From: a bacterium
GTDB taxonomy: Bacteria; 4484-113; JAFGCY01
Reading direction: 5' to 3'
NCBI GenBank assembly: GCA_020849855.1
Contig: JADZFO010000027.1
Location: forward strand, 124,001 to 188,000
Length of the DNA stretch: 64,000 nt
Below, piece by piece: positions 36,146 to 44,922 of the stretch (positions within the stretch are counted from its first letter, which is position 1; each line of letters starts with the position of its first letter). Made by a program: the position numbers and the translations under genes. The notes beneath the pieces are model-generated. The model searched no databases, was not told the DNA's origin, and worked only from the letters and a program-made list of their open reading frames with translations.

Positions 36146-36517
36146 TCAGGCTGCCGGAGCAGGGACGATCTCAAGCGGCTGCATGGGCGGGGCCGTCAGG
36201 GCCTCATCCATGGTAGTGAACAGCCTGAAGCGCTTCTCCAGTTTGGTCAGATAGAGCAGCTCCACGATGCCGGCCTTCATGCGGGCCAGATGGATGAAGC
36301 CGCCGCGGGAAGTAACCATCTTGAGTGCGCTGACCAGGGCTCCCAGCCCGCAGGAGTCCATGATGTCAAGATGCTCCATGTCTATGACAACAGCATAGGT
36401 GCCCGTCTCTTCAAGAGCCAGGGAGAACACCTCATTGAATTTGCTGACCGTGAACATACCCAGCTCGCCGCTGAGCTCCACGACCAGCCGTTCGTTATCC
36501 ATTCTGTAGTCAATCAT
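36146..36517 (-). CDS. STAS-domain anti-sigma factor antagonist
   Basis: 123 residues from ATG 36517, which has an AAGAGGT ribosome binding site 9 bases upstream. RsbV/SpoIIAA-like: YAVVIDMEHLDIMDSCGLGAL contains the conserved Asp-Ser that is phosphorylated by the partner anti-sigma kinase in known systems. Unphosphorylated antagonist would sequester the RsbW-like protein and free the sigma factor. It is divergent from the rsbW-like/sigma operon starting 300 bases away, the expected third component of a partner switch. The C-terminal ~20 residues are Pro/Ala-rich and unusual. Confidence 0.85.
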   Translation of the reverse strand: MIDYRMDNERLVVELSGELGMFTVSKFNEVFSLALEETGTYAVVIDMEHLDIMDSCGLGALVSALKMVTSRGGFIHLARMKAGIVELLYLTKLEKRFRLFTTMDEALTAPPMQPLEIVPAPAA

Positions 36518-36704
36518 CTGCGGTACACCTCTTATCACCACCCGTTTGCGCCCCTGCGCCGCTGAAAGCCTACCCCAGCAGGAACGTCACGGTCATGCAT
36601 CTAAACCACATTTGTTGACACTTTAACCCTCACCTAACAGTGGAACTCGGCGAACTCCAACAATCCGCGCATCTATATCGTCTTTCTTTCACCGCGGCTC
36701 AGTC

Positions 36705-36730
36705 GTTTCACAGCTAATTGATCTGGGTAA
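36705..36730 (+). promoter_or_regulatory. candidate sigma-B-type promoter for the sigma operon
   Basis: GTTTCA (36705-36710), a 14-base spacer and GGGTAA (36725-36730) closely match the known sigma-B consensus GTTTAA-N12-15-GGGTAT. It would start transcription about 75 bases before the RsbW-like gene. Confidence 0.6.
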
Positions 36731-36814
36731 GATAGCTGTGAGGACGGCACAGGGCCTTGTGGGTAACCGGGGGCCGCGCCTTGAGAACTTATTGCCACCT
36801 GGAGGGTGGTTGTG

Positions 36815-37249
36815 ATGAGCGCCAAGATAGCAAATCTAGTTGAACTTAAAGTACCTGTCAGTGCGGACTACGTTTCCGTGGTGCGCCTGCTGGTCTCGGG
36901 TCTGGGCAACCGCCTCGGCCTGCCCATCGATGAGCTTGAAAACCTCAAGCTGATGATCGGTGAGGCCTTCCTGACTGTTGTAACCAAGGCGGAGGGCGCA
37001 GCCGGGCTGATGCACCTCACCTGGAAGCAGGATGGAGCCCGCATCACGGTGTCCCTCAGCGACCCGAGCGGCAAGCACAAGAGCATTGCCAGCACCAATT
37101 CCGCCAGCCTGGCCCTGCTGCAGAGCATGGGTGGCGAGCTGAGCTCCAAGGTTGTTGACGGCGTGCCGCAGCTTGACCTTGGTTTCACGATCCGCTATAA
37201 GGAAGACCGTCCCCACATCTTCAATGACAAGGAAAACGGACGAGCCTGA
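36815..37249 (+). CDS. RsbW/SpoIIAB-like anti-sigma factor with degenerate kinase motif
   Basis: 144 residues from ATG 36815 (GGAGGG 8 bases upstream; in-frame GTGs just before are less likely). The fold signature of serine-kinase anti-sigma factors is recognisable, with the helix LENLKLMIGEAFLTVVTKAEG corresponding to the N-box. The usual Asn (as in EACTNAVEHA) is replaced and no clear DxGxG G1 box is seen. ATP binding may be weak or lost. It overlaps the sigma gene by 26 bases and would hold that sigma inactive until the STAS protein competes. Confidence 0.75.
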   Translation: MSAKIANLVELKVPVSADYVSVVRLLVSGLGNRLGLPIDELENLKLMIGEAFLTVVTKAEGAAGLMHLTWKQDGARITVSLSDPSGKHKSIASTNSASLALLQSMGGELSSKVVDGVPQLDLGFTIRYKEDRPHIFNDKENGRA

Positions 37250-38063
37250 GCCTGTGGAAGTCCCGGCGCCGCCGGCGCTGGAGGATGATGGCAAAGAACA
37301 AGAGCGCGCCGAAGAGCGCGCTCTTTTTGCTCGCTACAAGGCCAACCCCAGCGAAAGGCTCGAGGGCGAGCTGATCGAGAAGTTCAAGCCCCTTGTCTAC
37401 CGCATCGTCCACAAGTTCCGCTTCAACCCTGACCAGTTTGACGATCTGGTCCAGGTCGGCACCGTCGGCCTGCTGCTGGCGATCCGCCGCTTTGACCTTG
37501 AAACCGGCTTCCGCTTCAGCACCTATGCCTGGACCACCATCCAGGGTGAGATCCAGCGCTATTTCCGCGACAAGACCTGGGCCGTCAATGTGCCCCGCGA
37601 CCTGAAAGAGAAGTCGCTCAAGGTCTTCAACGCCCGCAACGAGTACATCAACGACAACGGCCATGAGCCAACGGTGGCCGAGCTGTGCCGCCGGACGGGC
37701 TTCTCCGACGAGACCATCCAGGAAGCCCTGGAGCTGGGCTCGGCCTATCACCCGCAGAGCTACATGGAGAACAGCTCAGAGGGCGACGCGACCTACGCGA
37801 TGGACAGCGACGGCGAAGGCTCCGAGACCACCGATATGGGCGTCACCAAGCGCAGCATCTTCTGGGAGAGCCTGCTGACCCACCTGACGGACACTGAGGC
37901 CAAGGTGGTGCGCATGTACTTCTTTGACCAGCTGACCCAGAAGGAAATAGCCGACAGCCTCGGCACCAGCCAGATGAACATCAGCCGCATCACCCGCCTG
38001 GCGCTGGGGAAGCTACGGCACCTGCTGGTCCCCGAGGACATGGAAAGCCTGGGCTCGATCTAG
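37224..38063 (+). CDS. SigB/SigF-family alternative sigma factor
   Basis: 279 residues from ATG 37224. Regions 2-4 are complete: FDDLVQVGTVGLLLAIRRFD and FRFSTYAWTTIQGEIQRYFR (region 2), DLKEKSLKVFNARN to GFSDETIQEAL (region 3) and LTQKEIADSLGTSQMNISRI (region 4 helix-turn-helix). The sequence resembles the general stress/sporulation group (SigB, SigF, SigG). It overlaps the anti-sigma gene, and a matching promoter upstream suggests that it activates its own operon. It would respond to stress rather than sporulation in a diderm. Confidence 0.92.
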   Translation: MTRKTDEPEPVEVPAPPALEDDGKEQERAEERALFARYKANPSERLEGELIEKFKPLVYRIVHKFRFNPDQFDDLVQVGTVGLLLAIRRFDLETGFRFSTYAWTTIQGEIQRYFRDKTWAVNVPRDLKEKSLKVFNARNEYINDNGHEPTVAELCRRTGFSDETIQEALELGSAYHPQSYMENSSEGDATYAMDSDGEGSETTDMGVTKRSIFWESLLTHLTDTEAKVVRMYFFDQLTQKEIADSLGTSQMNISRITRLALGKLRHLLVPEDMESLGSI

Positions 38064-38144
38064 CCTTTTGGGGCCGCGCGGATCGACCGCGCCACGGCAG
38101 CGAACGCCAGACCCGCGCCCGCGTCCACTATGATGTAGGCTCAA

Positions 38145-40112
38145 GTGGATCGTTTCTTCCTCAACCCCTGGATGCTGGCGATGGCTGGTCTGTCGGCCGG
38201 TATCGTGCTGCTCTATATCCTGCGCCTGAAGCGCAAGAAGGTGCGCATCAGCTCCACCCTGCTCTGGGAACGCGTGATCCACGACTCAAAGGCCAATGCC
38301 CCCTGGCAGAAGCTGCGCAAAAACTGGTTGATGATCCTGCAGATCATTGCCCTGTGCCTGCTGGCCCTGGCCCTGGCGCGGCCCTTCATCTTCGGCTCCG
38401 CCCTGCTGGGCGCCCGCACCGTGGTTGTGCTGGACACCAGCGCATCCATGCTGGCGGCGGACGAGGACCCGGACCGCCTGGGCCGCGCGATGATCGAGGC
38501 CGGCAAGGTGATGTCCGACCTGCGGCAGTCCGATGAGGGCATGGTCATCGCCGCCGGCCCGACACCCAGCCTCCTCTGCGCCTTCACCAACGACAAGAAC
38601 CGCCTGCAGCAGGCCGTGCGCGACGCCCGGCAGTACGCCGGCGGGCAGGCGGATATCAACGCTGCGCTGAAGCTGGCCGCCTCGGTGAGCACCGGGTCGG
38701 CGGCCAGGGTGGTGATCTTTTCCGACGGCGCGGTGGAGGACCTTGACCCCTTTGCCGTCAGCGACCTGAAGATCAACTACTTCCCCCTGGGGCAGGACAG
38801 CGAGAACCTCGGCATCACCGGGGCCGGCGCGCGGCGCAACCCCCTGACCGGGCAGTACGAGCTTTTTGTGGCGATGCAGAGCTTCTTTGGCACGCCGCAG
38901 GAAGCCGATGTGACTGTCCAGCGCCAGAACGGTGATGTGCTGGATGTGCGCAGCGTCAGCTTCGACCCCGGCGACCGCCAGGAACTGCTGCTGCAGAACC
39001 TGCCCTACATCGCTGAGCCGATCAAGGTTGAGCTGGACTTCAAGGACGCGCTCAAAGCGGACAACGAGGCCTATGTCGTCATGCCCAGGCGGGCCGAGTA
39101 CCGCGTGGCCCTGTGCAGCGAGGGCAAGAGCTTCCTGCTGCGCAAGGTCCTGGCCAGTCTCGGCGACGTGCTGTACTACGAGTACCGGGACAGCAAGCTG
39201 GTGGCCAGCAACGCTGCGGCGAATGCCAGTGAGGAATCCGGCGCGAAGATCGATGTCTACATCGTCGAGGGCGGCGCCCAGGTGCCGATGGACGAGACAG
39301 CCAGCTATCTCTTCCTTGACACAAGCAGCCATCCGCTGCTGCCGGTGATACCCGGCGCCAAGGTCGAAACGGACTTCAGCGCCAGCCCGCCGGTCATCCC
39401 GGCGGTGGTGGGACTCGACCGTTCCAGCCCGCTGCTGCGCTATGTGAACTTCAGCGACCTGCGCCTGAAGGCCATGCGCCAGGCGCAGCTCAAGCCCTGG
39501 GGCCGCAGCATTGTGGATGCGACAATCGGCCCCCTGGTGGTCGAGGGCGAGCTGAACGGCCAGCGCAGCCTCTACCTGGCTTTTGACATCTATGAGAGCG
39601 ACCTGACCCTGCGGGCGGCCTTCCCGATCTTCATGGCCAATGCGGTGCGCTATCTCAGCGAGCAGAGCCAGGGCGCCATCGGCCGCAGCGCGCAGTCCGG
39701 CGCCCGCGTCGACCTGCTGGCCCCGCCATCCACGGCGGAGGTGGAGGTCAGCGACCCCGGCGGCGCGCGCTCCCGGCTGCAGCTCAGCAGCCGCGACTTC
39801 ACCCTCAGCCGCACGAACCAGGTCGGCGTCTACAGCCTGGTCTACAAGGACAGCGCGGGGGCGGAGCTGGGGCGCCAGCTGGTGCCGGTCAGCCTGGTCT
39901 CGGCGGAGGAGAGCAACATCGCCCCGGCGGAGACACTGCGCGTCCAGGGCGCCGAGGAGGCCCTCGCCGGTATCGGCGCGGGGGACAAGCTGGAGGAGAT
40001 CACAGGCACCAAGCAGGTGCGCGTGAACCGCGAGTTCTACCTCTGGCTCATCCTTGCCGTGCTGGCGCTGATCACCCTTGAGTGGTGGATCTACCACACC
40101 CGCGCACTCTAG
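38145..40112 (+). CDS. BatA/VWA-domain membrane protein
   Basis: 655 residues. N-terminal BatA-type segment with two membrane helices (PWMLAMAGLSAGIVLLYIL and LMILQIIALCLLALALA), then a von Willebrand A domain with MIDAS motif VVVLDTSASM (residues ~93-102), a long beta-rich region, and a final membrane helix LWLILAVLALITLEWWIYH. Such proteins act with MoxR ATPases and DUF58 proteins in envelope stress or metal-cofactor insertion; a DUF58 gene is present at 46798-48120 but no MoxR gene. Start GTG 38145 lies 10 bases after TATGAT (38129-38134). Confidence 0.85.
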   Translation: MDRFFLNPWMLAMAGLSAGIVLLYILRLKRKKVRISSTLLWERVIHDSKANAPWQKLRKNWLMILQIIALCLLALALARPFIFGSALLGARTVVVLDTSASMLAADEDPDRLGRAMIEAGKVMSDLRQSDEGMVIAAGPTPSLLCAFTNDKNRLQQAVRDARQYAGGQADINAALKLAASVSTGSAARVVIFSDGAVEDLDPFAVSDLKINYFPLGQDSENLGITGAGARRNPLTGQYELFVAMQSFFGTPQEADVTVQRQNGDVLDVRSVSFDPGDRQELLLQNLPYIAEPIKVELDFKDALKADNEAYVVMPRRAEYRVALCSEGKSFLLRKVLASLGDVLYYEYRDSKLVASNAAANASEESGAKIDVYIVEGGAQVPMDETASYLFLDTSSHPLLPVIPGAKVETDFSASPPVIPAVVGLDRSSPLLRYVNFSDLRLKAMRQAQLKPWGRSIVDATIGPLVVEGELNGQRSLYLAFDIYESDLTLRAAFPIFMANAVRYLSEQSQGAIGRSAQSGARVDLLAPPSTAEVEVSDPGGARSRLQLSSRDFTLSRTNQVGVYSLVYKDSAGAELGRQLVPVSLVSAEESNIAPAETLRVQGAEEALAGIGAGDKLEEITGTKQVRVNREFYLWLILAVLALITLEWWIYHTRAL

Positions 40113-40148
40113 GGCTCGAGCGCGGCATGCCTGGCACAGCTCCGGTCT

Positions 40149-41060
40149 TTACGGCACGGTGTTTCCCTGAAGCAGCTTCATCATCTCTCGCGCCAGCATG
40201 CGGTTCAGGCGGTGGCCGCTGCGATACGCAGTCACTCGGCCAGTCCACTCCGCCGGCACGATGTACAGGTCGCCGATCAGGTCAAGCACCTTGTGCCGCG
40301 CATACTCGTCCGGGAAGCGCAGGGGCGATTCAGGGACCATCCCGCCCTCCAGGGGCCGGATCACCAGCGCGTCTTCGCTGTGTGTGTTCTTCAGCAGGCC
40401 GGCGGCGCTGAGGGCCTCGCCCTCGCGCTGAGTGATGAATGTCCGCGCGGGCAGGATCAGCTCGCTGGCCCATTCCCGCGTCACCTGCGCAAAGGCCACC
40501 CGCTGCTCGCCCAGCTCCGGGTGGCTGAAGGAGTAGTCGATGCTCAGCTTTTCATCCGGCTCAACCAGGATGAAGTTGCCATGGTCATCTTCAACCCGCA
40601 GCGCCCGCTCCAGCGGGACCTGCCGGCGCGGGCCCATGGCTGTGCTCCCGGCCGTCGCGATCTCGCTGTACAGCGTCAGCGCCGAGCCGTCGTGGTTGGG
40701 CAGCTCGGTGCCTTCCTGCACGACGATGCGGCAGTGGTCGATCCCGGCGGCCCAGAGCGCGCAAAAGACGTGCTCAATGACCAGCAGGGGCGGGCCGCCC
40801 TCGCCTGGTGGCAGCAGGGCCGTGCAGTTGGGCAGTTCCAGGTAGCGCCCGGGCAGGGCGGGGTAGCGATATCCCTCATGCTCAATGAGAATGCCGTGGG
40901 CGGCGAACTCAGCCGTGCTGGCCGCATGGTCATAGGCGATCCCGCCGCGCTCGCACTCCTCCGGCGACAGCGCCGGCCGGATCTTGCAGCTGCAGTGCGC
41001 GCCGGAGAACAGGCCCCTGCCCGAGAAGCCCACGCCGTGAGAGATCGTCGCTGAGTTCAT
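40149..41060 (-). CDS. lpxC: UDP-3-O-acyl-N-acetylglucosamine deacetylase
   Basis: 303 residues, normal length. It performs the first committed step of lipid A synthesis. Visible features: N-terminal GVGFSGRGLFSG, zinc-site segment LLVIEHVFCALWAAGID, FTIRPL-like substrate region ALVIRPLEGG, and the zinc/catalytic end ARHKVLDLIGDL. Its presence argues for an LPS-bearing outer membrane. TATAAC (41069-41074) lies 8 bases before the ATG. It converges with the BatA gene across a 36-base gap. Confidence 0.95.
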   Translation of the reverse strand: MNSATISHGVGFSGRGLFSGAHCSCKIRPALSPEECERGGIAYDHAASTAEFAAHGILIEHEGYRYPALPGRYLELPNCTALLPPGEGGPPLLVIEHVFCALWAAGIDHCRIVVQEGTELPNHDGSALTLYSEIATAGSTAMGPRRQVPLERALRVEDDHGNFILVEPDEKLSIDYSFSHPELGEQRVAFAQVTREWASELILPARTFITQREGEALSAAGLLKNTHSEDALVIRPLEGGMVPESPLRFPDEYARHKVLDLIGDLYIVPAEWTGRVTAYRSGHRLNRMLAREMMKLLQGNTVP

Positions 41061-41092
41061 CGTGCTCAGTTATAGATGATGCTGCAGTATGG

Positions 41093-41169
41093 GTAGGGGC
41101 GCACAGAGTGCGCCCGGCCTTATGCGCTTTGTCTCAACGAATGCCGGGCGCACTCTGTGCGCCCCTGCA
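41093..41169. repeat. inverted pair of GTAG-foot REP elements
   Basis: This is the same pair as at 18477-18545: GTAG foot, GGGCGCAC/GTGCGCCC stem, spacer, inverted copy. Confidence 0.88.
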
Positions 41170-41215
41170 GGACGGCCAGGGAGACAGGCGTTCTGGCCCT
41201 TACGGCACCCCGACT

Positions 41216-44200
41216 CTAGCTCACCAGCTCCTTCAGCAGCTCGCGCAGGCTGAGCTGTGCGCTGGGCTTGACCTGGCTGGGGTCGGAGATATCGCCAAAC
41301 ACATCGTCAAAGAGGCCCTGCTTCTCTTTCAGCAGCTTGACCAGCTTCTCCTCCACCGTGTTGCGGCAGAGCAGGTTGATCACCACCACAGAGCCCTGCT
41401 GGCCCATGCGGTGGGCGCGGGCGATGCGCTGGGCCAGCTTGGCCGGGTTAAAAGGCAGGTCATAGTTCACCACCAGGCTGGCCGCCTGCAGGTTCAGGCC
41501 CGTGCCGCCGGCATCCGTGCTGACCAGGATGCGGCTCTTGCCTGCCTGGAAGCGCTCCACCAGCTCGCGGCGTCCCTGAGCATCCACCCCGCCGTGCAGG
41601 AAGGAGACGCTGTATCCCGCGCTCCCCAGCTCCCGCAGCAGGATCTCGCCCATCCGCGTCCACTGGGTGAAGATGATCGCCTGGCGGTCCAGGCTGCGGA
41701 TCTCATCCTCCAGGATCGCGTTCAGCTCGGTCAGCTTCTGGCTCTCGCGCTGGCTGGGTTCTATCAGCTCCGGCGTGTCGCAGACTTCGCGCAGACGCTG
41801 CAGCAGTGTCATGGCGTTGCTGGTGGCCAGCTTGTCCCACTGCTCCTTGCTCAGCAGCACGCTGGTCTCGCCCTGCAGCTCCTTATACAGCGCGCGCTGG
41901 ATGTCGGTCAGGCTCAGCCAGCGCTCCATCTCGATCAGCGGCGGCAGCTCGGTCAGGGTCTGGGTCTTGGTGCGCCGCAGCGTCAAGGCCGCGATCTTGC
42001 GCGTCACTTCCTCGACCTTCTGATAGCCCTGGATCCCCCCAAAGCGGTCCAGGATTACATAGCGGTCGCGGAAGGCCAGGGGGTTGGCGCCGAGCGCCCG
42101 CGGCTCGATGAACTTCATGATGGTGTAAAGCTCCATCAGCTGGTTCTCCAGCGGCGTGCCCGTCAGCACAAACAGGTAGGGGCTTGTGATGCTGAACACC
42201 GACTGCGCGGTCTTGGTGCGGAAGTTCTTCACGCGCTGGGCCTCGTCCAGGATCAGGATGTCGGGGGCGAGGCCCTTGAGCTGCTCAATGTCGCGGTGCA
42301 CCAGCTCATAGTTCACGATGTAGAAGAAAGGCATGTCCGCCGGGTCGTGGAAGATGCCCGGCAGCTGCTGCGGCCTGGACGGCCTGCTGGAGAGGATCTC
42401 GTCAAGCAGAGCATCCGCGGCCTCCTGCGCGGCCGGCTTTCTGGCGGTTTTGGGCGCGCTCTTCGCGGCAGCCTCGCGGGCGCGGTCAAACACGCCGGCC
42501 GCGCGGTAGATCGATTCGCGTTCATCCGGTCCGCCGCCGATCACCTCGCTGCGCAGGCCGGTAAAGCGCTGGATCTCGGCCTGCCACTGGTACTTCAGCG
42601 AGGCCGGACAGACAATCAGCGCGCGGGCCGCCTTGCCCTGCTGTTTCAGCCACAGCGCCGCGCTCATGCTCTGCAGGGTCTTGCCAAGGCCCATGTCATC
42701 GGCCAGCAGAGCCCGCCGGTTGCCGACAAGAAAAGCCACCCCCTCGCGCTGGAAGGGATACAGTCTGACCTTCAGCGGCGGCTCAGAATCGTGCACGGGA
42801 TCTTCAGTTGGGCGGCCGGGCTGCTCTGGATGGAGCGCGGGACATTGTCCCGTAATCTTGGGCCGATCCCCAGCCCAGGCGCTGCTCCAGCGATACTGCT
42901 CCTCCTTTTTCACCAACCCGGCTTTTACCGGGTTGTAGTGAATGTATGCCGCCTTTTCAAAGGCATCGTCGTTGCTGCGCATATAGCGGTCGAAGTACTC
43001 AGGCTGCCAGAATGCGCCGCTGCGGCCCAGGATCTGATTCGCAGATTTGGCACTCCAGCGCTTGATTGACCCGATCACTTCCGGCAGTTCGTGGCCCGGA
43101 AACATCTCAAGCAACAGGTGCACGTGATTTGGCATGATCACGTAGGCCAGGACGTTGTAGCGAACACCATCGGAGTGAAGGATTGATTCTTCAACCGCGG
43201 CGGCTACCTCCGCGTTGCGCAGCCAGCACGCCCCGTGACCTTTGTCCAGCCACTCGGCGACCTTGTCATACTCCTCAGCCTTTGTCTTACTGGCTGCTCT
43301 CAGCTCGGCCAGCCTGGCCAATGGAAGCGAATCCGCCAAGCGAAAGGTGACGAACTGCACCGCGTGTGGCTGATCAAAGTGCGGCAGGCGGCGGCGCCAG
43401 AAGCCTTTACCGCTCTCGGCAAAGCGGGGGGCGTAATCTGGCGAGGGCGGCTTAGGGGAAGAAGAATACGGGACAATGTCCCGCGCTCCATCCTGAGCGC
43501 TGTCGCCGGCAATCCAGGCTTCCAGGGTCCCCGTCAGCCTCTTCAGTTCCTCATAGTGCTCAAGCACCGGCTTCACGCTGGGGTGGATGCGCACATGCGC
43601 GCCGGCGACATGCAGCTTGGCCACCACTTCACTGCAGTCCAGGGGCTGGCGCAGGGTGTGCACCTGGTCGATGTAAGCCGCCAGGATGCTGTGCAGCTCT
43701 GGCTTCAGAAACTGCTCGGCGTGGTAGGCCTGAATCTGCCGGAAGAAGGAGATCGATTCCTCAAAGCTCACCGCGGAGCTGCCAAACTCCTTGAGGGTCT
43801 GTGTGAAGCCCTTGTCAAAGCGCAGCTGGCCCTTGGCCCGCCGCAACAGCTTCTCCAGGCGCCAGACATCGAAGTTGTCGCGCAGCACGCCCTCGTTGCA
43901 GTACTCCTTCAGCAGGCTTTGCAGCGGCCGCGCGGCCTCATGGGCCGGTGCGCTGACCAGGAAGCGCAGGCCCTTTGGCCCCTCCACCCCCCGCTGGCGG
44001 CCGCCGCTGAAGAGCACCACATAGCGCTGCATGTGCAGGTCATAGGCCTTCTGCAGCGCCTCCCAGTCGGTGCCGGCAAAGAAACGGTCGGCCCGCGCAT
44101 CGCCCAGCTCCGCCAGCAGGCTGGGGTAGGCCGAGTAGTCGCTGAGCGCAAAGCCGAAGCTGAAGTACTGGTTGACGATCCGGCGGATATGCGGCGGCAG

Positions 44201-44266
44201 GCGCTGCTTGTCACCGCTGAAGCGGATCTCATCGCCGTTCTTGCCGCCAAGCACCAGACGCGCCAC
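41216..44266 (-). CDS. SNF2-family helicase with an in-frame REP-associated tyrosine transposase domain
   Basis: 1016 residues in one frame from GTG 44266 (TAACAT 44273-44278, 6 bases upstream). Residues 1-255 are the N-terminal part of the helicase. Residues ~284-463 are a complete RAYT/Y1 transposase: metal motif MPNHVHLL (His 381, His 383), WQPEYFDRYMR, and AAYIHYNPVKAGLV carrying the presumed nucleophile Tyr 441. Residues ~498-1016 are the SNF2 motor: DDMGLGKT, LDEAQ, LTGTPLENQL, then STDAGGTGLNLQAASLVVNYD and QRIARAHRMGQ. Such helicases remodel protein-DNA complexes. Without the insert the protein would be ~790 residues. REP-encoded peptides flank the transposase. Confidence 0.9.
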   Translation of the reverse strand: MARLVLGGKNGDEIRFSGDKQRLPPHIRRIVNQYFSFGFALSDYSAYPSLLAELGDARADRFFAGTDWEALQKAYDLHMQRYVVLFSGGRQRGVEGPKGLRFLVSAPAHEAARPLQSLLKEYCNEGVLRDNFDVWRLEKLLRRAKGQLRFDKGFTQTLKEFGSSAVSFEESISFFRQIQAYHAEQFLKPELHSILAAYIDQVHTLRQPLDCSEVVAKLHVAGAHVRIHPSVKPVLEHYEELKRLTGTLEAWIAGDSAQDGARDIVPYSSSPKPPSPDYAPRFAESGKGFWRRRLPHFDQPHAVQFVTFRLADSLPLARLAELRAASKTKAEEYDKVAEWLDKGHGACWLRNAEVAAAVEESILHSDGVRYNVLAYVIMPNHVHLLLEMFPGHELPEVIGSIKRWSAKSANQILGRSGAFWQPEYFDRYMRSNDDAFEKAAYIHYNPVKAGLVKKEEQYRWSSAWAGDRPKITGQCPALHPEQPGRPTEDPVHDSEPPLKVRLYPFQREGVAFLVGNRRALLADDMGLGKTLQSMSAALWLKQQGKAARALIVCPASLKYQWQAEIQRFTGLRSEVIGGGPDERESIYRAAGVFDRAREAAAKSAPKTARKPAAQEAADALLDEILSSRPSRPQQLPGIFHDPADMPFFYIVNYELVHRDIEQLKGLAPDILILDEAQRVKNFRTKTAQSVFSITSPYLFVLTGTPLENQLMELYTIMKFIEPRALGANPLAFRDRYVILDRFGGIQGYQKVEEVTRKIAALTLRRTKTQTLTELPPLIEMERWLSLTDIQRALYKELQGETSVLLSKEQWDKLATSNAMTLLQRLREVCDTPELIEPSQRESQKLTELNAILEDEIRSLDRQAIIFTQWTRMGEILLRELGSAGYSVSFLHGGVDAQGRRELVERFQAGKSRILVSTDAGGTGLNLQAASLVVNYDLPFNPAKLAQRIARAHRMGQQGSVVVINLLCRNTVEEKLVKLLKEKQGLFDDVFGDISDPSQVKPSAQLSLRELLKELVS
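42832..43489 (-). mobile_element. REP-flanked RAYT element inserted inside the SNF2 gene
   Basis: A GGAG-foot REP at 42832-42859 and its mirror image at 43461-43489 (stem CGGGACA/TGTCCCG, foot GGAG/CTCC) enclose the transposase-coding part (about 42878-43417). The transposase has no stop codon of its own. From residue 238 to residue 302 of the host protein I find no ATG, GTG or TTG in frame, so a separate start for the transposase is not apparent. The same REP word is scattered through the window, which makes this the likely source of the mobilising enzyme. Confidence 0.85.
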
Positions 44267-44331
44267 GAGGCTATGTTAGCGTCAAGCGCAAAGTACTTAA
44301 CAGCGGCTGTTCTGGGTATCATGGCTCTACC

Positions 44332-44922
44332 GTGTCAAAGCAGCGCAAACAGGAGATTGAGGCCCAGGCCGACAGGCTGCAAGCTCTGGAGCGCATCCTG
44401 CTTGTGGGCTGCGCCGGCGCCGGCAAAAGCACCCTGGCGCGGGCGCTGGGGCCGCGGCTGCAACTGCCGGTGATCCACCTGGACCGCGAGTACTGGCGTC
44501 CGGGCTGGGTCGAGACCCCGGCGGAGGAATGGGCTCTGCGGGTCGATGAGCTGGTCGGCCAGCCGCGCTGGCTGATGGACGGCAACTACAGCAACACCTT
44601 CGAGCCCCGCATCCGGCGGGCCCAGGCGGTCGTCTTTCTGGACTTCCCTCGCGCGCTGTGCATCCGCCGGGTCCTGGCGCGCACCCTGAAGAACTTTGGC
44701 CGCAATCGTCCGGACATGCGGGAAGGCTGCCGTGAGCGTGTGGACCGGGAATACTGGGGCTTTCTGCTCTGGATCTGGAACTACCCGCGGCGCAGCCGGC
44801 CGCGGATCCTGGAGTCAATGGAGAAACACAGGGAGGGCCGGGAGATGCTGTACATCAAAAGCCCGGCAGAGCTGAAAGTGCTGCAGGCGCGTCTGGAGCA
44901 GGGAAGCGCTATCAGGCGTTGA
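44332..44922 (+). CDS. P-loop adenylate-kinase-like protein
   Basis: 196 residues. Walker A is LLVGCAGAGKSTLARALG, followed by LPVIHLDREYWRPGW and WLMDGNYSNTFEPRIRRAQAVVFLDFPR, the arrangement seen in small kinase-like proteins annotated as DNA topology modulation (FlaR-like). The substrate is unknown; the P-loop is intact, unlike that of the shikimate-kinase-like protein. TATCAT (44317-44322) lies 9 bases before the GTG start. Its last bases overlap the convergent zinc-ribbon gene. Confidence 0.8.
   Translation: MSKQRKQEIEAQADRLQALERILLVGCAGAGKSTLARALGPRLQLPVIHLDREYWRPGWVETPAEEWALRVDELVGQPRWLMDGNYSNTFEPRIRRAQAVVFLDFPRALCIRRVLARTLKNFGRNRPDMREGCRERVDREYWGFLLWIWNYPRRSRPRILESMEKHREGREMLYIKSPAELKVLQARLEQGSAIRR

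Noticed and set aside
38286-40097. Long minus-strand frame opposite the BatA gene and similar long frames opposite the VWA-FHA, EF-G-like and lpxC genes
   Set aside because: Same compositional shadow effect; no ribosome binding sites or family motifs, while the other strand has both.
42878-43417. The transposase as an independent gene
   Set aside because: No usable start codon at its beginning and no stop at its end; the frame is continuous with the SNF2 parts on both sides.
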